Assembly: GCF_023502345.1 (NCBI RefSeq)
Contig: NZ_JAMFLX010000006.1
Location: forward strand, 62,001 to 126,000
Direction of reading: 5' to 3'
Origin: Parendozoicomonas callyspongiae
Lineage (GTDB): Bacteria > Pseudomonadota > Gammaproteobacteria > Pseudomonadales > Endozoicomonadaceae
Length of the DNA: 64,000 bases
Below the pieces are notes generated by a model. That model did no database searches. It was not told where the DNA came from and saw only the letters and a list, made by a program, of their open reading frames with translations. The stretch's first letter is position 1. Each line of letters starts with the position of its first letter. A program made the translations under genes and the position numbers. Below, one piece after another: positions 25,500 through 34,489 of the stretch.

Positions 25500-27335
25500 A
25501 GGGGGAGAATTTTCGCATGCCTCCCCGGTTTGCTTAGGATTCATATTTTTGCCATACATGGCATTGAATAGATGGTCGGTTGCCTCTTCAAGTGAGTGTT
25601 CGATTCCTTCATCTTGTGGATAAATGTAGTTATTAATGTAGAGCATGGATATTTTAGGCATAAAACACCCCGGATATGAGTATATTTTAGTGTGTTCTTC
25701 ATGTTCTGTTTTGAGTGTTGAATAAATCTGCTCCCATGCTTCAGAAAAAGTTATGACCGAAGGCCGAGTTGTAAGCAAAGTAGCATTGACGGCTGGGTCA
25801 AAAAGCACAAGCTGGCCTGTTACAATATGTTGGAAAACAAGATATGAACTGACCGCCCACTGAGGGACTTGATCTAAAACGCTTGATTCAAAATATAAGA
25901 CTGCACTTTCACCAACCTTATTGATAACAGCAACTCCCATTTTATAACCAAACTTTTTGATCCAATCGCTTTTCTGGAGCTCTTTCAGCATGGGCAGGCA
26001 GGTATAGGTACGGTTGGCCAAAAGATATTGGCCTTCGAGAAGCTTATCGCCGTTAATCTCCCAAGATTGAGTTATTCGATCAGGTGAGCTGAAATCATTA
26101 TCAAGAATAAGGAATTTTGTCATCCTGATAGCATGCTTCAGGTAGACAGGAAAAGTGTCGATTTCAGTTTTGGTCGTAATATCCAGTTTGTCAGGGCCTG
26201 TTGGGTTTTTCTGGATAGTGACTTTAAACAGCAGGTTTTCGGGGCAGTTCGGCTGATCAAGTAAAGATATCAGAGATTGCCAGAAATTTTCCAATTCTGT
26301 GCGTCTTGTTCTTATTCGTTCGCAAAAGGCACATTTTCTGAATAGTGGAAGATCGTCAAAACTAAGGGTTAAACCACTTACATCTGAATCGTGCAAACTT
26401 TTTATATGCATCATGAGTTCAGTATTCCTCCACCCATCCATAGCATGCCCATCCCGGTATTCTGTATAGGCTTGATCCTGGAATGTGATCGTTTCGAGGG
26501 CGAGGTGCTCGGTGTTGTTGTCATCAGTGACCTTGATGCTCCAGATGGTGTTTTGGCTCCAGCTACCTTTAACAATGGGCGAAGCGCCGAAGGCATCAGG
26601 CTCCAAAGTTATATTAATGGACGGGAAAAGATGAGTAGGGTGATTGGCAAGTTTAATAGTTTCAGATGGATACTCATGGAACACAACACCGTTACGCTCA
26701 TATTCGGGTATAGTGTCAGCCCAGTCCGTTCCTTTCGCAACCAGAAATGGGGCAGGCTTCTCTAGTTCGTATCCCCAATTGATATAAAAAATTACGGGTT
26801 TTCCGTCAATATGTACCTTGGCAGCTGGTGTGGTATGAGATGCAAATGAATGATCCCACCTTCGAAATTTTTCTGTTTTGATTGAAAACACAACGGTGTT
26901 CTCTAAATCCTGATCCTTCCATACGGTTTGATATTCAGTCTCGGTCTGTTCTTCTGGTTTTTGCTGATCATCCGGAGGCCCTCCTCCTGCTCCAGAGGGG
27001 GTACCCTTTGCGGCCTTTTCTGCTGGATTGCTCTCGTTGGTTTTCTTTGGCGTGGCAGGAGGGAGATTATCGGCAGAATCTGATGGATTGTGTGCAGAAG
27101 AAGAGCTTTCTGGTTTTTCTACCGGACAGCTTTTTGTATAAAGAGACAGAGCTTGTGTTCTGTTGGCTATAGGCAAAGCGTCTCCGCTGATAACGTACTC
27201 GTTTGAAGTGGTCGGAAGGTGATTCTGTAATAAGTAAAAAGGAAGCTGCGACATCTGAGATTTGGGATCTCCAGCACCAGAAGATGCTGTCATGGAGTAC
27301 AAGCAAAGCGACAATATTATTTTCTTTATGGTCAT
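25488..27335 (-). CDS. Unrecognised secreted protein, paralogue 2
   Basis: 615 residues, started at the ATG at 27335 because it gives the same signal peptide as paralogue 1; the frame is open further upstream, but that part is antisense to a transposase remnant. Residues 1-154 are identical to paralogue 1. Beyond that, similarity is moderate: GSWSQNTIWSIKV, AMDGWRNTELMMH, CAFCERIRTRR and the C-terminal ATDHLFNAMYGKNMNP are shared. The C-terminus carries 15 extra residues ending SPPPTK. It is probably exported by Sec. The function is unknown; a tandem duplication with one conserved and one diversifying half suggests selection on the globular part (inference). Confidence 0.7.
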   Translation of the reverse strand: MTIKKIILSLCLYSMTASSGAGDPKSQMSQLPFYLLQNHLPTTSNEYVISGDALPIANRTQALSLYTKSCPVEKPESSSSAHNPSDSADNLPPATPKKTNESNPAEKAAKGTPSGAGGGPPDDQQKPEEQTETEYQTVWKDQDLENTVVFSIKTEKFRRWDHSFASHTTPAAKVHIDGKPVIFYINWGYELEKPAPFLVAKGTDWADTIPEYERNGVVFHEYPSETIKLANHPTHLFPSINITLEPDAFGASPIVKGSWSQNTIWSIKVTDDNNTEHLALETITFQDQAYTEYRDGHAMDGWRNTELMMHIKSLHDSDVSGLTLSFDDLPLFRKCAFCERIRTRRTELENFWQSLISLLDQPNCPENLLFKVTIQKNPTGPDKLDITTKTEIDTFPVYLKHAIRMTKFLILDNDFSSPDRITQSWEINGDKLLEGQYLLANRTYTCLPMLKELQKSDWIKKFGYKMGVAVINKVGESAVLYFESSVLDQVPQWAVSSYLVFQHIVTGQLVLFDPAVNATLLTTRPSVITFSEAWEQIYSTLKTEHEEHTKIYSYPGCFMPKISMLYINNYIYPQDEGIEHSLEEATDHLFNAMYGKNMNPKQTGEACENSPPPTK

Positions 27336-27469
27336 AACCGGCGGCCCCTCAGATGCAAAAGGTCGTAGCGAAACGTAAGCGAGTATAGTCAGGTTTTGTA
27401 AACGCAGATTAGCGAAATGCAGTGAAAAATGTGTGGTGCTGTGGATGCCGGAGGGGATTATTTTGTAAG
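26873..27469 (-). repeat. Direct repeat, copy 2 (about 0.6 kb)
   Basis: Second copy of the 5' module described at 24901-25499, offset by about 1972 bp. Its left boundary is also abrupt inside the gene. The right end (GAGGGGATTATTTTGTAA) resembles the sequence just after both paralogue stop codons as well, so that short motif occurs three times (near 23515, 25480 and 27450). Confidence 0.9.
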
Positions 27470-27487
27470 TTTGTTTAGGGTTTATGT

Positions 27488-27734
27488 TTTCCCACCATGC
27501 TCTTGAAGGTTGTTCTGTTCGCTTATTCCCGGGGAATGATGTCCATCCGCAAGATGCCTTCCAATACCAGCAAAGAGTGGAGCAGAACTCACAATTCGGG
27601 ATAAAAAGAAGAAACTGGAGAAAGCTGTCAGTCGTCTGATGAAACAGCACCGCGAGCAGAATACCCGTGATGACGTTAACGCCCAGCACCGACAGGAAAA
27701 TGAGCAACGCATAGAAACAACGAAGAAGGCTTAA
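27488..27734 (+). pseudogene. IS1182-like transposase remnant
   Basis: Two short frames on the plus strand match pieces of IS1182-type transposases. The first encodes FPTMLLKVVLFAYSRGMMSIRKM, the second (after a frame change near 27600) DKKKKLEKAVSRLMKQHREQ, ending in TAA at 27734. Most of the gene, including the catalytic part, is missing. It lies directly upstream of paralogue 2 and may mark the recombination that duplicated the pair. The rest of the 503-bp gap to the next gene shows nothing else. Confidence 0.65.
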
Positions 27735-27838
27735 GGCTTCCCGTCGGATCAAGTCATTCCTGAAGGAACAGCCAGAAAGCCATAAGAGAAAGCCTTTGTC
27801 TGAATATTCGGATGAGGGTTTCCACGTAAGAAATTGAG

Positions 27839-28990
27839 CTAAAAAGCACTCTCAAAAATATCAACCAACTCTTCTCTGGTGGCCTGAATCGGGTTGGTCA
27901 GGCTGCAGGCATCTTTCAGGGCATTGTCTGCCAGGTTGCCGAAGTCTTCCTTCTTGACTCCCATTGTTTCAAGTCCTTCCGGTATTCCAATATCCCATGC
28001 AAGAGTCTGGATTTCTTCCAGTGCACGATCCGCCCCTTCCCGTTTGGAAATACCCGATATATCTACTCCCATAGCAGCGGCGACACGGGCCAGTTTTTCA
28101 GGGCAGCACTTGGCATTGAAGCTTTCCACATGGGGGAGAAGAATAGCATTGCAGACCCCGTGGGGAAGGTCATAAAAGCCACCGAGCTGGTGTGCCATGG
28201 CATGTACATAACCCAGGCTGGCGCTGTTAAAGGCCATTCCGGCCAGAAGCTGGCCATAAGCCATCTGGTTGCGGGCTTCTATATTGTTACCGTCGTACAC
28301 AGCTGTTCTTAACCAGCTGGAAACCAGCTCAATAGCCTGCAATGCACAGGCGTCAGTTACTGGTGTTGCGGCAGTTGATACATAGGCTTCGACGGCATAG
28401 GCAAGTGCATCCATACCGGTTGCTGCGGTCAGGGATTTCAGCATAACCTGCATCAGGGAAGGGTCGTTGACTGACATAGTCGGTGTCGTGTTTTTATCCA
28501 CGATAGCCATTTTTATATGACGCAGTTCATCGGTAATGATACAGAATCGGGTGATTTCGCTGGCTGTTCCGGCAGTAGTGTTTATGCAGATCAGGGTTAA
28601 TTGTGGTTTGGTTGATTTATCCACACCCTCATAATCCTTGATTGAACCACCGTTGCTGGCCACAAGCGCGATACCCTTGGCGCAGTCATGGGGTGAACCT
28701 CCGCCAAGAGAGATAACACAGTCACAGCCTGCTGTCGTCAGTTTCTTCAGGCCGTCTTCGACATTTCTTACTGTCGGGTTTGGCTGGGTTTTGTCATAAA
28801 CAGTGCAGGCAATACCGGCGACTCCCAGTTTTCCGGTTACACTGCTTACGACTCCTGCCTCAGTCAGAACTTTGTCGGTCACAATCAAAGCTTGTTTTAG
28901 ACCAAGGATTCGGATATCGGATATAGCTTCATCCAGACAGCCTGCACCCATATGGTTCAGGGCCGGCATATAGAAACGATAAGCGCTCAT
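27839..28990 (-). CDS. Iron-containing alcohol dehydrogenase (YiaY type)
   Basis: 383 residues, a group III Fe-type NAD-dependent alcohol dehydrogenase. The NAD-site [13 protein letters not shown] (about residues 94-106) and [14 protein letters not shown] (about 136-149) are typical. Metal ligands are partly visible: Asp194, a His in [12 protein letters not shown], and a His in DLPHGVCNA. The ligand expected four residues after Asp194 is normally His (DALTHA) but here is Tyr198 (DALAYA). Relatives interconvert small alcohols and aldehydes during anaerobic growth. It stands alone, transcribed leftward. Confidence 0.88.
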   Translation of the reverse strand: MSAYRFYMPALNHMGAGCLDEAISDIRILGLKQALIVTDKVLTEAGVVSSVTGKLGVAGIACTVYDKTQPNPTVRNVEDGLKKLTTAGCDCVISLGGGSPHDCAKGIALVASNGGSIKDYEGVDKSTKPQLTLICINTTAGTASEITRFCIITDELRHIKMAIVDKNTTPTMSVNDPSLMQVMLKSLTAATGMDALAYAVEAYVSTAATPVTDACALQAIELVSSWLRTAVYDGNNIEARNQMAYGQLLAGMAFNSASLGYVHAMAHQLGGFYDLPHGVCNAILLPHVESFNAKCCPEKLARVAAAMGVDISGISKREGADRALEEIQTLAWDIGIPEGLETMGVKKEDFGNLADNALKDACSLTNPIQATREELVDIFESAF

Positions 28991-29202
28991 GGCAGTCTTT
29001 CTCTGGTGAAAGGTGCCGTTAATATAGATGGCTTAATGACGGTCGGAGATGATGTTGGAGAGGGTAAAGGAAGAAAAGAGTAAAAACCTTGTTTTGGTAG
29101 GAATGATCAAGGCAAGGTTACACAGTAGGGAAAGTTGAGATTGGAACCTGCTTAGCAAATCGTGCACAAAGATAGATGCTCAGGGCAATGAGTGGATATA
29201 AG

Positions 29203-29241
29203 AAAAAGCCCCGGGAAACGTGAGTTGCCCGGGGCTTTTTT
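29203..29241. terminator. Bidirectional terminator downstream of the POT transporter gene
   Basis: AAAAAGCCCCGGG and CCCGGGGCTTTTTT form a 13-bp perfect stem with a 12-nt loop. T-runs are present on both strands. It ends transcription of the leftward peptide transporter and could also block reading from the other side. Confidence 0.92.
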
Positions 29242-29269
29242 CAGACTGAAGGCTTTATCTCATAAGAGA

Positions 29270-30754
29270 TTAAGCAGCAGCAGGAGCCATACCTTCGGAG
29301 GTCTTGCCTTCCAGAGCGTCAGCCTTGGCGATCATGCCGGAGATCATCTTAGATGCGCCCAGGGCAACAACAACCATAACGACAGCAGCGATGGTCAGGG
29401 TGCCGAAGTAGCCGCCGTACACGTCCTGTACGAACTGCTGAGTGATTTCCTGACCTTTCTCCATGGCGATTGCGCCGGAGATTACCGCACCAACGATGCC
29501 GGACAGAGCCATGGCAACGGAGAACAGGGATACGGAGAAACCTTCGATGTGCTTAGGAGTCACAGACAGGATGAATGCCACAACCAGGGAGCCTACGATA
29601 ACTTCGCCGAAGGCCAGGAAGGCGTGGATTACCAGGAATACGTCTGGGCTGATGGTAACGTCTTCGCCAACACCCTTAACAGCCATGGTCAGTACGCCGA
29701 AGGCAGCAGCAGTCAGGATGAAGGAGAAAGCAACCTTGGTAGCGGTGGTGAAGTGAGTGCCACGCTTTTCCAGGGAGGAGAAGACTGCAGTGATGATTGG
29801 ACCAGCCACGATGCACCACAGTGGGTTCATAGCCATGGACGCTTCAGGAGCCAGAGGGATGAAGCCCAGCAGGTCACCACGCATGGTGTTGATGGTTACC
29901 ATGGTCATGGAAGTCATCATCTGACCGTAGTAAACGAAGAATGCAGTGGTCAGAACCATCATGATCAGGATGGTACCCATCTTCAGAGCATCAGACTTCT
30001 TGGCCTTGGCCATCAGAGACATGAAGTACAGAACTGCAGCAGCGCCGATGGCGTATACGATGTACTTACCGATTTCCATGTTGGAGAACATGAAGAACAC
30101 CATGCCCAGCATCGCAGCGGACAGGGCCAGGAAGATGCCCATGTTCTTGGAGCTTACTGGCTCTTTGTCGATATCTTCGCAGATCTCAACCAGAGGCTTG
30201 TGGAAGATGATCAGGGTTGCAGCAGCCAGACCCGCCATGGTTGCGGACAGAGCGAAGCCACCCTTGAAGCCGATAACCAGTACGAACATTGGGTACAGGT
30301 ACTGACCCAGCAGTGCGCCAACGTTGTTAACGGAGTAGTTGATTGGGAAGCAGTTCTCGAAATCTTCCTGAGTCTTGAAGGTACGCTTGTACAGACTTGG
30401 GTAGGAAGGAGACATCAAACCACGGGAGTAGCTCGCCAGAGCGATACCACACAGAGAGATGGGTACGCTGGTGATGGAAGCACCGAAGGCCAGCAGAGCG
30501 TAGCCGGAAGCGAAGCAGATGTAAGCCAGAGTCAGGGAGCGCTTGGAACCCAGGAACTTATCGCAGATGAAACCGCCGGCAATAGCGAACAGAGGACCGA
30601 TGGAGGAAAACGCGCCAACGATCATCATGGTGTCGGCTTCGTTATAGTTCAGTTCTTCCAGGAAGAAGCGAGTCAGGGTAATCATTACGCCATAGAATGA
30701 TAAGCCAAACATCATTTGGCAGAACATCATGGACTTATTAAGTCTATTCCACAT
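29270..30754 (-). CDS. POT/PTR-family peptide transporter (MFS)
   Basis: 494 residues with 12-14 hydrophobic segments. The N-terminus (MFGLSFYGVMITLTRFFLEEL), the GGFICDKFLGSKRSLTLAY loop and CFPINYSVNNVGALLGQYLYP correspond to PTR signatures of proton-coupled oligopeptide transporters (the last replaces the usual FYxxINxGSL). The C-terminus is hydrophilic and Ala-rich. Codon use is strongly biased, as in the grd genes, suggesting high expression. Imported di/tripeptides would feed amino-acid fermentation (inference). The classic ExxER motif of helix 1 is not evident, so the coupling mechanism may differ. Confidence 0.82.
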   Translation of the reverse strand: MWNRLNKSMMFCQMMFGLSFYGVMITLTRFFLEELNYNEADTMMIVGAFSSIGPLFAIAGGFICDKFLGSKRSLTLAYICFASGYALLAFGASITSVPISLCGIALASYSRGLMSPSYPSLYKRTFKTQEDFENCFPINYSVNNVGALLGQYLYPMFVLVIGFKGGFALSATMAGLAAATLIIFHKPLVEICEDIDKEPVSSKNMGIFLALSAAMLGMVFFMFSNMEIGKYIVYAIGAAAVLYFMSLMAKAKKSDALKMGTILIMMVLTTAFFVYYGQMMTSMTMVTINTMRGDLLGFIPLAPEASMAMNPLWCIVAGPIITAVFSSLEKRGTHFTTATKVAFSFILTAAAFGVLTMAVKGVGEDVTISPDVFLVIHAFLAFGEVIVGSLVVAFILSVTPKHIEGFSVSLFSVAMALSGIVGAVISGAIAMEKGQEITQQFVQDVYGGYFGTLTIAAVVMVVVALGASKMISGMIAKADALEGKTSEGMAPAAA

Positions 30755-31786
30755 AAAAGTACCAATGTTGAATTAGTCTGAAAGATTGATCACACCGACC
30801 CCTGCTAAATCCAATCCACTGGTAAGTGAATCGAAGCGCTGAATCCGATGTCGTTAATAAACTTTTGGTTTAATCTCTGCATAAACAAAACGAAAACAGC
30901 AACAAACAGGCATGCTGTACTTTTGGTTCGCAAACCTAAGTCAGTTCTATCGGATTGTTTACAGATTCATCACGATTATCAGGGAGGTATAATCTTTGGA
31001 TTTACACTTTGAAACATTGACTTGGGGCAATCATTTTTTGCGCAGTTTATCGTGTTTTTCAGTGTATATTGGCTGTTTTTTAGGCGGTTTTTGTTTTTTT
31101 CTGGATTTATAAGAAGCTTTGAATGCTGTAAGCCTTTTTGTGGGTGGAAAATTCCTTATTTTTTTTCGATTGCAGGTAATACCTCTTTTGTAAATTTTCG
31201 ATGCTTTTGTTGCGTTTGAATGTATCTATCATTGTAGAACGATGTAAATATTCACACATTTTTTGGATGCAGGGTTATAAGATGAGTATGAATATGCCTT
31301 AACTGTGCACCTTTCAGAGATGGTTGTTGAATTTCGTTTTTTAAGTTGAGTTTTGCGAACCTTCCCATTTTTGGGGTGACTCAAGATGGTAATTCTATCT
31401 TTTCAATGGTTTATCTCTTGTTTTTTTAGGTGTTTTTACTGTCTTATGTTTTTGTGTGCGTAAAATCAACCAGTGTTTTGGTAGCTGCAGGTACGTAGGT
31501 TTTAGGAGGAATGCTGACAAAGCCTCTACATAATGGTTGTTTTGTGTGTGGCGCAAGCGATTAACACGTCACGCCTTGACACTATTTTAACCATTAAGGC
31601 AGAGGAATTGACATTTTGAAAATATCCGGTTCTTTCCGCTGTCTTATTACTTCCGGAAGTATCATATCTATCTATTGCATAAGATATCACTCCTTTGTAC
31701 ATAGGTATTTATCATCATGATGAATAAAGGGCTGCTCTACAAAGATACCTCGAGACCTAATGCATTTAGAATGGGAAAGAATAAAA
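30755..31786. other. About 1 kb without a recognisable gene
   Basis: AT- and T-rich sequence between the divergent POT transporter and repeat-protein genes. It should hold both promoters, but no convincing sigma-70 pair, palindrome or RNA gene was found. Short frames here lack ribosome sites and have implausible, Phe/Cys-rich products. Confidence 0.5.
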
Positions 31787-34417
31787 ATGAACAAGAGTCG
31801 ACTGAATCCATTGGCACCTGCCTTTACTCCGCATTCTTTTTGGCGCAAACAGCAACAAGAACAGCAACAAGAACAGCAACAAAAGGTGGCAATATCAAAG
31901 CAAGTATCTGTTTCTTTAAACCCAGACGCACAACCCTTTTTTCCCAGGGCAGGTGCAGAACCACCTCCTGCACCTGCTAGGTTTTTTAGGCATGAAAATA
32001 AAACAAACAAAGCCTTTGCTGTATTAAAAAAAAACCCAAAGACAGCAGAACAAAAATTTCGCAGCATTCTCGGGGGTAACCCGCATGAGGAGGCCGCAGT
32101 AGTTGGTCTTGCACGCTCACTGTTTGAGCAAGGTGGAAGCCAACATTACAAAGAAGCTGAACAAATATTGATGGACCTCAAGAGTCGTAGGATCAGTCGA
32201 GCTGTTGGTGGTCAAACTCTTTCCAGCGTTAACGATCTAGACATGACCCTTGTCAGAGTTTTTGGAGAATCTGGTCATTGGTTGTCAGCACAAAAACTGC
32301 TGCAGGCCATGGCCATGGACCACTGGCAAGGCCTGGGCCACTGGCAAGGCCTGGGCCGCGCTACCCCCTGTGGCCACCACACTATTGATATCACCCGGGC
32401 TCGGTTGCAAGAGGAGATGGGGAATTTCGGGGACGCCAGGCAGCTGCTGCAGGCCATGGCCATGGACCACTGGCAAGGCCTGGGCCACAGGGAAGGCCTG
32501 GGCCGCGCTGACTGGACCACCCCCTGTGGCCACCACTCTATTGATCTTGCCCGAGCTCGGTTGCTCCAGAAGATGGGGAATTTCGGGGACGCCAGGCAAC
32601 TGATGCAGGTCATGGCCATGGATCACTGGGAAGGACTGGGTTCCGATGACTGGACCACCCCCTGTGGCCACCACTCTATTGATCTTGCCCGGGCTCGGTT
32701 GCAAGAGGATATGGGGAATTTCGGGGACGCCAGGCAGCTGCTGCAGGCCATGGCCATGGGCCACTGGCAAGGCTTGGGTCACAGGCAAGGCTTGGGCCAC
32801 AGGGAAGGCCTGGGTCCCGATGACTGGACCACCCCCTGTGGCCACCACACTATTGATATGACCCGGGCTCGGCTGCAAGAGGAGATGGGGAATTTCGGGG
32901 ACGCCAGGCAGCTGCTGCAGGCTATAACCCATCGGGAAGGCCTGGACTGCGATGACTGGACCACCCCCTGTGGCCACCACACTATTGATATGACCCGGGT
33001 TCGGTTGCAAGAGGCGATGGGGAATTTCGAGGACGCCAGGCAGCTGCTGCAGGCCATGGCCATGGGCCACAGGGAAGGCCTGGACTGCGCTGACTGGATC
33101 ACACCCTGTGGCCACCACTCTATTGATATGAGCCGGGCTCGGTTGCAAGAGGCGATGGGGAATTTCGGGGACGCCAGGCAGCTGCTGCAGGCCATGGCCA
33201 TGGGCCACAGGGAAGGCCTGGACTGCGCTGACTGGATCACACCCTGTGGCCACCACTCTATTGATATGACCCGGGTTCGGTTGCTCCAGAAGAGGGGAGA
33301 TTCCGGGGACGCCGGACAGCTGCTGCAGGCCATGGCCATGGGCTACTGGAAAGGGCTGGGCCACAGGGAAGGGCTGGGCCACAGGAAAGGCCTGGGTCTC
33401 GATGACTGGATCACACCCTGTGGCCACCACTCTATTGATATGGCCCGGGCTCGGTTGCAAGAGGAGATGGGGAATTTCGGGGACGCCAGGCAGCTGCTGC
33501 AGGCCATGGCCATGGGCTACTGGGAAGGGCTGGGCCACAGGAAAGGCCTGGGTCCCGATGACTGGACCACCCCCTGTGGCAACCACTCTATTGATATCAC
33601 CCGGGTTCGGTTGCAAGAGGAGATGGGGAATTTCGGGGACGCCGGACAGCTGCTGCAGGCCATGGCCATGGGCCACAGGGAAGGCCTGGGCCGCGCTGAC
33701 TGGATCACCCCCTGTGGCCACCACTCTATTGATATGGCCCGGGCTCGGTTGCAAGAGGATATGGGGAATTTCGGGGACGCCGGACAGCTGCTGCAGGCCA
33801 TGGCCATGGGCCACAGGGAAGGCCTGGGTCCCAATGACTGGACCACCCCCTGCGGCAACCACTCTATTGATATGACCCGGGTTCGGTTGCTCCAGAAGAG
33901 GGGGAAGTACGATACTTTTGACGCGCTCGCCAAATCTTGCATATCAACTTATCCAGCTAGACCTGAATTTAGCGAGACCTATCTCATCTGCTTAGGGGAG
34001 CAAAAAAAATGGCAGGCATTCGACGACAAAATGGATTCCATTAGCAGCGAAGATAAAAATTCCCAGATTCATAGTAAAAACATCCAGCTGGCCCTTTCCA
34101 TTCGATATTTTCAGGCAGCTCTCTGCTTCTATGATGAGGGAAAAAACCAAAAGGGCCTTAATCTCTGTATGGAAGCGCTGCAGGTAGCGGAATCTGTATG
34201 TAGTAGATATCCCTCTTTTGCTCCTGCCTTGAGCCAACGTGCACACTGTTTAAGGCTGCTTGGAAGAGAAGAAAGTGAATGGAAGGAGCTTTTCTGGCGT
34301 GCAAGAATTATTGATCCAGAAAGAATGAAACGAGAGAAAAAGGATCGTTGGAGAGAACAGGAGCATAGAGTTCTTCAAGCGCTAGCAGTCAGTCAGACTT
34401 TTCATACAGCTTTTTAG
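31787..34417 (+). CDS. Large TPR-like repeat protein with 11 near-identical units
   Basis: 876 residues from the ATG at 31787 (GGGAAAG upstream; an ATG at 31760 adds nine residues). It has an N-terminal Gln-rich stretch (QQQEQQQEQQQ), a Pro-rich linker and a helical domain. Eleven units then follow, each containing DWTTPCGHHSIDMTRARLQEEMGN-like sequence and GDARQLLQAMAM. The helix pair of each unit has the spacing of TPR/Sel1-like repeats. Between units, copies of a six-residue GLGHRE element vary from one to three. The last 200 residues hold more ordinary TPR-like helices. No signal peptide was seen. A scaffold or host-interaction role is inferred; no family was recognised. Confidence 0.75.
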   Translation: MNKSRLNPLAPAFTPHSFWRKQQQEQQQEQQQKVAISKQVSVSLNPDAQPFFPRAGAEPPPAPARFFRHENKTNKAFAVLKKNPKTAEQKFRSILGGNPHEEAAVVGLARSLFEQGGSQHYKEAEQILMDLKSRRISRAVGGQTLSSVNDLDMTLVRVFGESGHWLSAQKLLQAMAMDHWQGLGHWQGLGRATPCGHHTIDITRARLQEEMGNFGDARQLLQAMAMDHWQGLGHREGLGRADWTTPCGHHSIDLARARLLQKMGNFGDARQLMQVMAMDHWEGLGSDDWTTPCGHHSIDLARARLQEDMGNFGDARQLLQAMAMGHWQGLGHRQGLGHREGLGPDDWTTPCGHHTIDMTRARLQEEMGNFGDARQLLQAITHREGLDCDDWTTPCGHHTIDMTRVRLQEAMGNFEDARQLLQAMAMGHREGLDCADWITPCGHHSIDMSRARLQEAMGNFGDARQLLQAMAMGHREGLDCADWITPCGHHSIDMTRVRLLQKRGDSGDAGQLLQAMAMGYWKGLGHREGLGHRKGLGLDDWITPCGHHSIDMARARLQEEMGNFGDARQLLQAMAMGYWEGLGHRKGLGPDDWTTPCGNHSIDITRVRLQEEMGNFGDAGQLLQAMAMGHREGLGRADWITPCGHHSIDMARARLQEDMGNFGDAGQLLQAMAMGHREGLGPNDWTTPCGNHSIDMTRVRLLQKRGKYDTFDALAKSCISTYPARPEFSETYLICLGEQKKWQAFDDKMDSISSEDKNSQIHSKNIQLALSIRYFQAALCFYDEGKNQKGLNLCMEALQVAESVCSRYPSFAPALSQRAHCLRLLGREESEWKELFWRARIIDPERMKREKKDRWREQEHRVLQALAVSQTFHTAF
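32303..33900 (+). repeat. Tandem coding repeats with nested 18-bp units
   Basis: Eleven units of roughly 120-165 bp. Within each, an 18-bp element (GGCCTGGGCCACAGGGAA-like) is present once to three times, which explains the length differences. Identity between units is very high even at third codon positions, showing recent expansion or gene conversion. Confidence 0.9.
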
Positions 34418-34441
34418 GCCACACTGCGTAATTTTTATAGA

Positions 34442-34475
34442 AAAGGCCGGCAGGCTTAAGCCTGCGGCCTTTATT
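34442..34475. terminator. Bidirectional terminator between convergent genes
   Basis: AAAGGCCGGCAGGC, loop TTAA, then GCCTGCGGCCTTT, with one bulged G; T-rich sequence lies on both sides. It sits between the repeat-protein stop and the convergent aminopeptidase stop. Confidence 0.85.
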
Positions 34476-34489
34476 TCTTTCAAGTCCGC

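Noticed and set aside
29192-30700. 502-codon plus-strand frame opposite the POT transporter
   Set aside because: His/Gln/Asp-rich product typical of antisense translation of a membrane protein; no ribosome site.
31022-31219. 65-codon frame in the gene-free region
   Set aside because: TTG start, no ribosome site, and a Phe/Cys-rich product typical of T-rich noncoding DNA.
32285-33862. 525-codon frame antisense to the repeat gene
   Set aside because: Repetition of a stop-free unit keeps several frames open. The sense frame extends beyond the array on both sides with TPR-like sequence; the antisense frame does not.
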